A stretch of 64,000 bases of DNA from Sipunculus nudus. Taxonomy: Eukaryota > Annelida > Sipuncula > Golfingiida > Sipunculidae. Shown piece by piece: positions 33,901-43,146 of this stretch (positions within the stretch are counted from its first letter, which is position 1; each line of letters opens with the position of its first letter). The stretch is taken from the NCBI GenBank assembly GCA_026874595.1, contig CM049309.1, positions 43,725,079-43,789,078 of the forward strand. Reading direction: 5' to 3'. Made by a program: the position numbers and the translations under genes. The notes beneath the pieces were generated by a model. That model saw only the letters and a program-made list of their open reading frames with translations, searched no databases and had not been told where the DNA came from.

Positions 33901-34071
33901 AAAATGCAGATATAAAAGGATACGCGAGTACAAATGATATTCTGCCTGACCAAGACTTACCATAAAGAACAGTGAGGCTTCCAGTAATCTTAGCAGGTAA
34001 GACAAGACTGTCCCAATCATAGCAATGCAGTCAAACGATCCGTCAAACGGGCTGGTATCGTCTTGAACCAT
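27686..34071 (-). CDS. CDP-alcohol phosphotransferase / cytidylyltransferase fusion enzyme, 491 aa, nine coding exons
   Basis: Exons: 34071-33961, 33428-33256, 32265-32115, 31522-31356, 30932-30799, 30384-30219, 29744-29528, 28658-28551, 27934-27686. They sum to 1,476 nt with all phases consistent. Residues 15-265 form a seven-helix membrane CDP-alcohol phosphotransferase. The family motif D-x2-D-G-x2-A...G-x3-D-x3-D is present as D113, D116, G117, A120, G136, D140, D144; the usual Arg after that Ala is Gln121. Residues 266-340 are a linker. Residues 343-480 are a cytidylyltransferase of the CTP:phosphoethanolamine/phosphocholine type, with CFDLFHEGH (352-360), VIVGVHDSRS, and RGISSTQL (464-471) in the right order. 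The first family moves a phospho-headgroup from a CDP-alcohol to a lipid; the second makes the CDP-alcohol from CTP. By inference this enzyme does both, perhaps for ceramide phosphoethanolamine or aminoethylphosphonate lipids. ATG 34071 sits in ACCATGG with an in-frame stop upstream. Confidence 0.85.
28551..28658 (-). CDS. Fusion enzyme exon 8
   Basis: 108 nt, phase 0 to phase 0, acceptor TTCACACCAG, donor GAG|GTAGGC. It encodes VIVGVHDSRSIYKLKKRVPI and on to NVKAMADE, the second and third conserved strands of the cytidylyltransferase fold. A Harbinger-like MITE ends 35 bp upstream of its acceptor. Confidence 0.9.
28694..29004. mobile_element. Harbinger-like MITE, copy B (311 bp, TAA target duplication)
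   Basis: GGCCAAAAAAATAAAAGGTA at the left, with the mirror CCTTTTTATTTTTTTTTGGCC at the right. TAA is duplicated at 28691-28693 and 29005-29007. GTATGGTTCTCTGGCACCGC is close to the termini of copies A and D. Confidence 0.8.
29528..29744 (-). CDS. Fusion enzyme exon 7 (start of cytidylyltransferase)
   Basis: 217 nt, acceptor CCTCTCTTTCAG, donor GAG|GTTATT (phase 0). An acidic/serine linker (DDSGIGSESLMSDND) is followed by VYTVGCFDLFHEGHVRLLDR, the nucleotide-binding HxGH signature of the cytidylyltransferase superfamily. Confidence 0.9.
30219..30384 (-). CDS. Fusion enzyme exon 6 (last membrane helix and linker)
   Basis: Recovered by phase: the exons on either side cannot be joined directly without a frameshift. 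Acceptor GTCATTTGCTCGGCAG, donor AA|GTCAGT, 166 nt, phase 1 in and phase 2 out. It encodes SGVVGLVCLGICIRLAHASL, a membrane helix, then a Lys/Arg-rich linker (HKLKNRKLQMNDFK) that joins smoothly to SNYCSLDDSGIG of the next exon. Confidence 0.8.
30799..30932 (-). CDS. Fusion enzyme exon 5
   Basis: 134 nt, acceptor ATTGTCCTCAG, donor A|GTGAGT (phase 1). It encodes a basic loop (RLGQTNGRPATSAAMEGKLK) and a helix (ESVGIALLCLST). Confidence 0.8.
31356..31522 (-). CDS. Fusion enzyme exon 4
   Basis: 167 nt, acceptor ATATTTGCAG, donor CG|GTACGT (phase 2). It encodes residues 146-201 with two membrane helices around IVNVMSLWSILLIT and LITWFSVIGIVIGYEVLLGV. Confidence 0.85.
32115..32265 (-). CDS. Fusion enzyme exon 3 (catalytic motif)
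   Basis: 151 nt, phase 2 in and phase 0 out (AAG|GTCTGA). It encodes SGNPAISCGLVVLHDYLDHV then DGIVAQ and GGFLDAFCDK. All four conserved Asp and the Gly residues of the CDP-alcohol phosphotransferase signature fall in this one exon. Confidence 0.85.
33256..33428 (-). CDS. Fusion enzyme exon 2
   Basis: 173 nt, phase 0 in and phase 2 out (CG|GTTAGC). It encodes residues 38-95, including the ANTVTYARTCLVLPIVFFL segment that precedes the catalytic motif in CDP-alcohol phosphotransferases. Reading past this donor stays open for a while, but only this donor joins the next exon in phase. Confidence 0.75.
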
Positions 34072-34105
34072 GGTGAAACACTATACCCCGACACGGACAG
34101 AGGTT
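33961..34105 (-). CDS. Fusion enzyme exon with start codon (coding part 34071-33961)
   Basis: Acceptor CTTCTCCGCAG precedes 34 nt of 5' UTR (34105-34072), then ATG in a strong context. The 37 codons include the first membrane helix (IAMIGTVLSYLLRLLEASLF). Donor ATG|GTAAGT, phase 0. The acceptor means at least one non-coding exon lies further 5'. Confidence 0.8.
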
Positions 34106-35843
34106 CTGCGGAGAAGATCAACGGCAAATTACTTACATGTGTTTGCTCATTTATTTAACTGTAGATGTTTGTGTACAATAATTCTCTACCTTTGCCAATA
34201 CAAGAGGAGTAGAACTTGGTCTTGGTCCTTGTTTCAAGAGGGATAGGGGGCATGTCCCCCTCAAATGTTGGGGGGTTGGGGACAGAGTATCATTTGTTCC
34301 CCTCATCATTTGGACGAATAAAACACAGTAGTAAACATAGCGATTTCGAGTTAATTCAGTTTTTGGTTTCTTCACATTTATCTCAAAATCTTTTAATTAT
34401 ACATCTTATACTGAGACAAATGTCATCAATATTAGCCTGTAGTTTGTTGTCGAGTGTTCAAATCAGACGTGATTTATAACAATGTTGAAATCTGAGCAAA
34501 ACAATTAATTAGTGGAATTTATTTTTCTCGCTTCCGACTCTTTTTATTTTAGCTTCCTGTGATCTTCATGTTTACCTTCTCAATATGTTTTAGTATTTAT
34601 TATCCCCTGAAGATGTCTCCACATGTCAAAGTGCCTGTTTTAGTTTTCATTGTCCGCTGAAGATGCTCCACATGTCATAATTTTTTATGTGAATTGGGAA
34701 CAAAAGGGAAATTTTTTGTTTGTTTTGGAGCTGGTGATAATATATTTTCAGACAGATACTCCAAAACAAACCCCAACCAAGGTATGCATGAGAGCAATCA
34801 CTGACCCAAATTTGAATGAAATCGGATAATATTTAGGAAAGTCATTGTACGGAAACGAAAACGTGACGGACAAACAGACAAACCCATATCAATGTCCACG
34901 TTCCGACAGTTTCTTTGGTATTAACAAAACACACATTAAAATAATAAAAAGTAATACTGTTCAACAATGTAGTTTAAGTGAAAAAAAAACTGATTCTCTG
35001 GAGGGGGTTGTTGTCCTCTTTTTCATAAAGTGGGGGGGGGGGGGGGGGTTCTCTCCGTCCCCCTGTGGTTGGACCCCTTACATTCTCTCAGCAAACATCC
35101 CGTTGATGGGCAAATAGTGTTGATTTGATGTTTGTTCATTATTATATGTTAGATGCAAGTAAGTGCAGATGGTTGGGCTCTTTTGTTTTTTAAACCAACA
35201 ATCATATGATTCTTGCAGAAGTATGTGCTCTTTGAGGGCTCTCTAATTTAAAATACAATGAATTCAATTATTTGATAATATGGCTTGTAATTGATTCTTG
35301 TGTATTTCCTAGGTATTAGGACCAAGAACCTCGTCAGTGAACAGTAGTCTTTACAAATTTCCTGTTTACCATCAGCTGATCATTTCACGGAATAAAAGTA
35401 AATAATAGTAGAGTGAATGGATTTTCTCTACGATTGGCCCCCATTCGCAAAGCATATACCATGATGCACATAAGGTAACACAAGACTTGATTCACAACAT
35501 TTCTTCTTAAAGTTTCGTGCAGATTGTTTCACATCTAAATTTCAGCTTATGCAGGTCTTCGTATATGTTATTCTGACAATGAAGCCTACATATTTCTAAC
35601 CCTCAAGCTGCGTTAACCTAATGGTACATCTTTCAATACCCCACGGAATAGGTACTTATTTCAATGACTTGTTAATATGAACCGTAAAAAAAACAATCCC
35701 CCACTGAACTGAATGTATGTATAAGAGAACCATTATCTGACCTTAGAAACAGGCCCACAATGTCAAATTTAAATTTCATTTGTTTTTTTCATAATCCTCG
35801 GAATGGTATTGAGTCAAATTACCCAGAACAAGACCAACCTTAC
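34106..35843. other. 5' intron or flank of the fusion enzyme; no coding seen
   Basis: AT-rich sequence with a 17-base G tract (35032-35048). No splice-bounded reading frame was found. Confidence 0.45.
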
Positions 35844-36031
35844 CTTCTTCAGCCAGCTTTGCGTTTGTGTTCACTGAGGATACACTGACGTCGTGCTTTC
35901 GCCTCCGTTTCGAGCTGTTCGCATAGAGAAAGCCGACCTGTCCTCCCCGGGAGTTCAGTTGTTCCTTCGTTTGAACGTTTGTGTGCGTTTCCAGAGAAAC
36001 AATCAAAGAAAAGCATGGACCCCGGTTTTGG
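35844..36031 (-). CDS. Exon of uncertain ownership: 5' exon of the fusion enzyme or last-known coding exon of the repeat-protein gene
   Basis: It is bounded by a strong acceptor (GTGTGCTTTCAG) and donor (GAAG|GTAAGG). The frame that is phase 2 in and phase 1 out is open for 62 codons (QNRGPCFSLIVSLETHTNVQ... KRRRKHDVSVSSVN). Two readings are possible. (a) It is non-coding 5' UTR spliced to 34105 in front of the fusion-enzyme ATG. (b) It is coding and follows the cryptic phase-2 donor at 41537 of the giant gene, which would add a basic tail. Neither is proven. Confidence 0.4.
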
Positions 36032-36599
36032 CTGAAAGCACACATTGTTCAACCCACGGGTATGGTCAGCCACCCGGCCATTGTGCATGTCCTCAGAGGT
36101 GATCGAGTTCAATGTCGTGTTCCGACTACTTTGTGTTTTAACTTTCCTTTTAAAGTTAACGTAACAGTCTTTTCAGGCCATAATGGAACATTGTTATTCA
36201 TGGCGTATTTTATTTCATCTTAATTAGGCGAATCATATCTATATTTTAAATTCCTTTCACAGATTGTTTACCGGGGTAAAAGTGATCTTAGGTTCAAAAT
36301 ATTTGCTGGAAATAGACCAGTTGTTAAGAGAAGAATTGTGCATAATAGTTCCGAAGACAATACTTTTAGGTATGGGGCCCTAGCGGAATTCACTCAGTTC
36401 AAATTCCACGATGGCGGCTAAGATGACCGCAGAATTAAAAAAAATCAATATATCAATAAAAAATCAATAAATCCCGTGATATATGTTTTATAATGAATTG
36501 CTATTGCATTATATCTTTGTTTATGGGGTCGAGTAATTTATTCAGTTTATAAGTCTCCATATTGGATCTGTGAATGAATTCTGGTTTTGAAAGTATTCA
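36032..36599. other. No gene seen
   Basis: Mixed-composition flank upstream of the uncertain exon. Other open frames overlap that exon and have no independent support. Confidence 0.4.
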
Positions 36600-36835
36600 T
36601 AATGTGCTAAAATTTCTTTGTTTACTAGCACATCGAACCGTTGCAGATCGAAAACTGGCGACCCAGGTTTGATCCCCGACGTTGATAAGAGAGTGGGTTG
36701 TAGTGGCCCGTCCAAGTTCGGTGGATTTCTCCGGGTCCTCAATTTCCTTCAAACCTACAGACTACTAAACGCCACCATCCGAGCCATTGAGAGTGCCTCG
36801 ATTAGTTATTATAACTAAATATACAATCCATATAA
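36600..36835 (+). repeat. SINE-like repeat, copy 1
   Basis: A B-box-like GGTTTGATCCC (36666-36676) is followed by a body and a tail CTCGATTAGTTATTATAACT then ACAATCCATATAA. The tail recurs at 40675-40720. Confidence 0.5.
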
Positions 36836-37239
36836 CATAAATAACGTTGATCCCGTCTATAATTTTTTAATAATAATCAGACTGAATGTGTGCAAGACGG
36901 GATACGAACATATGTAGACGCTAACACCTGTCAGCTGTACAGATTTTTTTTGCATTCTACGTTCGTACTGGAATTGTGCTAAAGTTGCCTTTTTCACCAC
37001 CAGCACATCGAAGGCTTAAACTTATTTGCTGAATACTACACAGCAGTCGCATACTTTGTGAGAGTATTCAAATGGAAGTGAATGTAAGGGCCAGGTTTTA
37101 TTATATCAATATTTCTACCTATTTAATTCCTTTTTTATTTGCATGTTAACTCTATGCAGAGGCGATAGGGTAAAAAAACTTAGCTACCCTGTCTGACATT
37201 AAATTAGGAGTTGGATATTTCCGTGAACAAGTGGCCCAT

Positions 37240-38730
37240 GGGCCATGACGCTCAGCTTAATTTGACTGGGTGTTTTTTCCTTTTATAAATGTTATATATT
37301 GTCTGTGAAAAAAGACTATGGCTCATGTTACTATGTTGAAAAATGGACAAAAAATAAAAATTTCAGGATTCATAGGAGACTTGCCCATGCCCCCCCCTTG
37401 GACCATAATAGAAGGGTTCAAGGAAAATTGATACAATTTGGACCCCTGTCTGTCGGGGTGCTAAAAATCATGACCTGGTCGATAGCTCGCAGAATATAGA
37501 TCACCATGACTCAGTTTCAGGTTTCCAATGGGAATTGCCAAGGACTTCCCTGAATGTTATATTAGAAGAGTCTAGGGCTAATGGATACAATTTGTGCCCT
37601 ATCTTACAGTATATGACATGCATTTTAAGGATTAAGTTACCTAATTTCAGAATCAAAAGAACACTTCCCAAAGATCTCCCTAGACTTTTCAATATATGTT
37701 TCAGAGGAAAACAGATACAATTTGAACCTTGTCTGTATGGATGTTCAAATTCGAATTTTTTTGGGTCATAGCGCATAGAATATGGCCTGTGCACCATGAC
37801 ATAATGTCTGGTTTCCTAAAAGATTTGCATATAACCTCCCTGGATATTGCTTTAGAAGATTCTAGGCCTAATGCAAAAAAAATTGTGCCCTTCTGACATT
37901 CAGGGTGCTCATATGACATCTTTTTCCTATAAGTTGCAGAATATATGTCACCATGTTTCATGTTTCCAAAGACGATTGCCTAGGACAAACCTGGATGTCA
38001 TGATAGAAGATTCTAGGTCTAATGAATGCAATTTATGCCCTGTCTGACTGTATTGGTGCTTTAAACCATTTTCGGCCAATAGGTCCCAGAATATAGGTCA
38101 CCATGACCTATTTTCAGGTTAGGACCTTCCAGGATATTTTGTGTGAAGCTTCTAGACCTAACAGATACAATTCGTCCCAATCTGGCTTCCAGGGTGTTCA
38201 TACAAAATCTTTTTCCTATTGATGGCATAATATAGGTCACAGTGACCTAATTTCTGGGTTCCAAGAAGATTTGCCTAGAAACTCCCAGGATATTGTGTTA
38301 GATGAATCTAGGCCTCACAGATACGATTTGTCCCCATCTGACATTCAGGGTGCTCAATTGACATCTTTTTCCTATAGGTCGCAGAATATAGGTCACAGTG
38401 ACCTTATTTCTGGTTTCCAAGCACTTTGTCTAGGACCTCCCTTAATGTCACGTTAGAGGATTATAGATAATGTATATAATTTGTGCCCCGTCTGACTGTC
38501 TGAGTGCTCAAAATCATGATTTCGGCCGGTAGGTTACAAAATATTGGCACCGTGACCTAATCTCAGGTTTCCAAGGAGATTGGCCTAGAACCTCCCTGGA
38601 TTACAGTTAGAAGTCTCTAGGTCTAACGGTTACGATGCGTGCCTTGTTAACGGACGGACGGCACGACGGACGCCGGACAAAGGGTCGTCACTATAGCTCA
38701 GATGACTGACAGTGAGCTGAGCTAAAAATA
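37240..38730 (+). mobile_element. Hairpin-ended satellite element (Helentron/HINE or 'pearl'-like)
   Basis: It starts with CATGACGCTCAGCTTAATT. The body is a degenerate tandem repeat of about 150 bp, with GTCACCATGACCTA-type landmarks near 37501, 37791, 37947, 38098, 38238, 38393 and 38549. A GGACGGACGG run follows. The end is a hairpin, TAGCTCAGATGACT (38694) against AGTGAGCTGAGCTA (38711), 12 of 14 paired, then AAAAA. No protein is encoded. Confidence 0.65.
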
Positions 38731-40051
38731 ATCAGTTAGAATTCTAAAACAATCTACAAACATGATATCAAATTCTACGAGCAACTTAACTTTCATGTAA
38801 ACCTTTTAAGTAGTAGCCGACATCTGTTTACCTTAAAGAGTCCATGCTGCTTTTGCCATGTCGTGATGGTGCACCTTTCAGCCCGTATGCTGGTGGGACC
38901 ACATTAATTACTGACGTATAGTGGTTCAGAACGTGTTGCTATTTGCTACCTTTATGCTATGGTGATGGTGCACATTCACGCATGGCATACTCAACACACA
39001 TGTAGATACCTTTTGAATAGTTGTGATGTGGTGTTGATGCAGTCTAATTCATACTGTATGCTTGTTTCAATTAACAAGTGCGTCACTAAAATACCATGGC
39101 CTGTTGTTATATTTTTCTTTGTGATGTGTTACCTATGCAGTTTCCAGACTGTATGTCTCTATGAGAGAATCAACATACATATAGAAGTTTCCATTGTTAC
39201 GTTGTAAGCTTGCTGGAAATATTAATATGGTAGTGGTACCTTATCAACGAGTTGAAATTCACTTTGCATGTGGTGTTGGTGTCAACAGAATACTCTCACT
39301 TGCTTACATAATGCACAATTTTATATTTATGCAGTATTTACATGAATTATTAGAAATATTTATATATATATGTATGTGCAATGATTTGTCACGTTCAACG
39401 ATGCAAAATGGTAGAGCCGTGAACATCAAGGCAAAGCGGAGCAATAGTTACTAACTTTGAATATATGTTCTGTCAGAAAACAAAACACAGGGGGGGGGGG
39501 GGGGGTCTTGTCCTTTTCTGAAAGATTAGCTTTAACTGAAATAATTTCCTTTGAGTGAGATTATCACCTTGCAGGTCTTTCTTATTTGTACAACCATTAA
39601 AGAAACCTTAAAGAAGTGCGACAGTATGACACAGTAGAGAACAGTTTACTTTATCAAATTTTGAATTGTTGTTTACAGCTGTTCTGCTGAGCAATTTTGG
39701 TAAAACACACAATTCCATGTAAATAACTGGCGGTTCTTTTTTCCTTGTGTATGGCTCGAAGGGATGTACAATTTTGCATCGTGTGCACTTGGTGACAAAT
39801 TATTTCAAATAAATGTAATTAATATTTCTTATAATACGTTTAAGTACTACACTTATAATACATGTGCATTATGTAATAAAATGAAGTAGTTGTAAGGCAA
39901 TAACACGAAATACAAAGTCATTTGTTCGTTGGTAAGGATCCTCTATCATATTACCAATGAAGCATGTAGCAACAATTCAGGAACTTCTACATGTATGTTG
40001 ATTCTGTAATAAGAACATAAAGTCTAGAACCTGCACCATCAACTCTTGTGG
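38731..40051. other. No gene seen; poly-G tract
   Basis: AT-rich spacer with a 16-base G run at 39490-39505. The word GGTGATGGTGCAC or its complement recurs at 38864, 38960 and 40408, hinting at one more old repeat. Confidence 0.4.
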
Positions 40052-40325
40052 GGCCAAAAAATAAAAGGTATGGTTCTCAGGCACCGCGCGCGTCACTTTT
40101 AATCCCCCGCATCACAATTTTTATTTTGATTTTCAGTAGAAACTTACCAATTTGAGCTTCAGCCGCTCCGACATTTCTTTTAAGATGATATACAATTTTG
40201 ATCAGATATCCTTTGTTATGTTGTGCTTTTGCCTGTTTAGCAAAAACAATCTGTTATTATTATGCTTTTCCCTGATCATATGACCTTTTTATCGAAACAT
40301 ACAAAAAAAGGTTAAAAAAAATCCC
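40052..40325. mobile_element. Harbinger-like MITE, copy D (3' truncated)
   Basis: GGCCAAAAAATAAAAGGTAT then GGTTCTCAGGCACCGCGCGC at the left. The body matches copies A and B, and the right TIR is missing. Confidence 0.7.
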
Positions 40326-40429
40326 CCTTATCATGAAACTTCGCAGTCTGAAATGTGCAACACAGCCACATCACACATTCAGTAAAACAAATCTGCTGAT
40401 ACTGTCATGCACCATCACCACAATGCAAA

Positions 40430-40725
40430 GATGGTATACAGGGATAGGCGTTGCCCGCGCACGTTGGGCTTCGGGCTGAAGGTCCACGGTTTGAACCTCG
40501 CCGATGCCTCAATGGCCTAATGGAGAAATCTCGCTGGAAACCCAAATTTTGCTCTAATGCTTTAACGACAATTTATCACTTCTTTTTAAAAACATACCAT
40601 CCTTAACCTCATTCTCATTCAATAGACAGTGTTATCAACAGACCTGGACCTGTCCATTTAAAAAAGAAAAAGGGCCTTGATTAGTTATAAAAGCTAAATG
40701 TGCAATCCATGTAAAACAAATGAAA
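40430..40725 (+). repeat. SINE-like repeat, copy 2
   Basis: GATAGGCGTTGCCCGCGCAC and a B-box-like GGTTTGAACCTCG (40488-40500). The tail CTTGATTAGTTATAAAAGCT then GCAATCCATGTAA matches copy 1. Confidence 0.5.
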
Positions 40726-41068
40726 TCAAAAGTTTAGCATTGCAAGAATGCATTGGCCAGGGCCAGACCCTTCATTGCTGGTAGGGAGATTTTTGTTTTG
40801 CAATCGACGAAAATTGAACTCCAAGTAGTAATTATTTCCTTAATAAAGGATAGATCTACTGATGGCACAGATTGATGTGTTCTTATCGAGGCTTCTAGAT
40901 GTTTATATACAGGGGTTAGGAAAAATCTAGAAGTCATTATTATCGAAAGACATAACGTCTCTCTGAGGTTCTACCGAACTTTCACCATTTTGCCCTCGGG
41001 GCCTTCTGCTCGGTAATCCAACGCCTTAGTCAGCAAGCCACGTCTTTTCCTGGGAAGTGCCCTCCTCA

Positions 41069-41350
41069 TGCAGAGGTTATAGAGTACAGTCGTCCTGATC
41101 CCCCTAGTTGTAACCGCTGCTTTGTATAGCGAGATTCCCTGGGTCTCACCACCAGGGCTGGCACAGAGCAAAGAATTATACTCACACCAATGAGAGCGCA
41201 GTATCGCATTGTGCATCCAGCTCCAATTTTTTAACATGCTATATCCGCTCTCTTTATCCGATTCTTAGCCCTTTGTTCGTTCCGACGTAATCGGATCAAC
41301 GAGATCGGGTGTCACATGTTTCAAATTTGGATGATGAATGCACAATGCGA
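41069..41350. repeat. Dispersed repeat, copy 1 (pairs with 44850-45125)
   Basis: The word order ACAGTCGTCC...GTAACCGCTGCTTTGTATAG ... GCACAGAGCAAAGAATT ... GTGTCACATGTTTCAAATT is the same in both copies. It lies beyond the last confirmed exon of the giant gene. A TC-rich run follows at 41360-41410. Confidence 0.65.
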
Positions 41351-41532
41351 TACCATGCTCTCTCTATCTCTCTCTCTTTCTGTGTCTCTCTCCATCATTT
41401 TCTCTCTCTCAACATCTTTATGAGCGAAGGATATATGAAATTCATGTAAAATCATAAATTTATATTTTTAGATACATGTCACAGGTTACATGACCCTAAC
41501 TGAATACGGATGATCAAATATTTAGTGACAGC

Positions 41533-41855
41533 TCACGGAACCGTAACGGCTGAATCTAAAACAGTATACAGTCCAGATGGCGCCACTGCCTTGACCATCA
41601 CGTGAACGTTCGATCTTGAAGCAAGCTCATCGCGAGGAAATTCCCAATACGCATGCGTGGTATCCCTTGGTGACAGCAGGTTAACAGACCCCCTCCTGGT
41701 TCCTGCAGACACTTGGTACACGAGGCGCCCAGAGCAAGGTCCAACAAATACGCCATCCCAAGTCATCCGTAGAGCCCCGGTGGAAGACTTGATTGTCACT
41801 TTGGAATTCTCACCTGAAAGTTTTGTCACAGGAACCTTAGAATAAATCTCCCCAT
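41533..41855 (-). CDS. Repeat-protein exon p (stop codon, or cryptic donor)
   Basis: Acceptor CTTTGGCATCAG. It encodes HGEIYSKVPVTKLSGENSKV ... MTWDGVFVGPCSGRLVYQVS ... YTVLDSAVTVP and then TGA (41535-41533). The stop overlaps a good donor, CC|GTGAGC, which would leave phase 2. The protein therefore either ends at a repeat boundary as a secreted form or continues at 36031. Confidence 0.75.
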
Positions 41856-43087
41856 CTGATGCCAAAGGTCCAGAAAATTAATTCAAGTTCTTGGTACTTA
41901 TGACATGTTTAATATGGCATCCATTATGCAAAATGTTTGGGATTTGTGAGACATCTTCACCACTAAATCACTTATCAAGTTATCCATGGGTCATGACGCT
42001 CAGCTGACTGGGAAGAGATTCGCAAAAGGAAATTTTATCATCTGAATGGTAGTATATACCCATTCAACTGAAGCATCAAACAGATTAACCAACAGGCCAA
42101 GATTGTGTCTGTATTTATATATTTCAAAAATAGAGAAAAAATGCGTCAACTTAAAAAAAGATACAGATGGCTCCACCAGTCTGCAGAAACTAATAAAACA
42201 CTTAATGGTCAATATCCATGCAAAGAATCATGGTGATCTCTGCATTGGTTGTTCAGATACTTCAGCTTTTGTATCAAATTTTCCATTATTCTGAGGGATA
42301 CTTCGGAGTCCTATATCTTGAAGGATATGGGTAGCAGAGACCTAATTTCAGGTTTTCACAGACACCTTTCATGGGCCTCCTTGCATGACCAGAATGAATA
42401 TTCTAGGTGTAGTTGTTACAGTTTGTGCCGCGTTAACAGATTACAGCATCCTTCAAAATCTCAAAATAGAGAAATAAATTCGAAATTGAATAAAATATAG
42501 GTGGCACAACCGGTCTGCAGAAACTGATGAAACACTCCATAATCAATATCCATGCAAAGAATCATGGTGATCTCTGCATTAGTTGTTCAGATACTTCAGC
42601 TTTTGTATCAAATTTTCCATTCTTCTGAGGGATACTTCGGAGTCCTATAGCTTGAAGGATATGGGTAACAGAGACCTAATTTCAGGTTTCCACAGACACT
42701 TTCATGGGCCTCCTTGCTTGACAAGAATGAAGATTCTAGGTCCAGTTGTTACAATTTGTACCCTGTTGATAGATAACCACACCTTTAAAGGTCTCAAAAA
42801 TTGGAGTGCCATAGCTCGAAGGATATGAGTAACAGAAACCTAATTTCTGGTTTCATAGGAGATTTTTTATGGACCTCTCAAAATTTCAAGTTACAAGATT
42901 CTGGGTCCAGCGGTTACGACTTGTGCCTGGTTAACGGACGGACAGACGGACAGACGGACAGACAGACGGACGACAAACAAAGAGTGATCGCTATAGCCCA
43001 GATGACTTACAGTCAGCTGAGCTAAAAAATGTTTTTCCTCAATTTTTCTTTTGGCACACTGGTCATATACACATAGGCTAATGAACC

Positions 43088-43146
<59 letters not shown>

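Noticed and set aside
38821-38882. Short minus-strand segment with acceptor and donor (IRAERCTITTWQKQHG) as a further repeat-protein exon
   Set aside because: Its words recur as a local repeat (GGTGATGGTGCAC) and the phase leads nowhere; support is too thin.
40971-41237. 88-codon minus-strand frame next to the repeat-protein gene
   Set aside because: It lies in a dispersed repeat also present at 44850-45125, where the frame is not kept.
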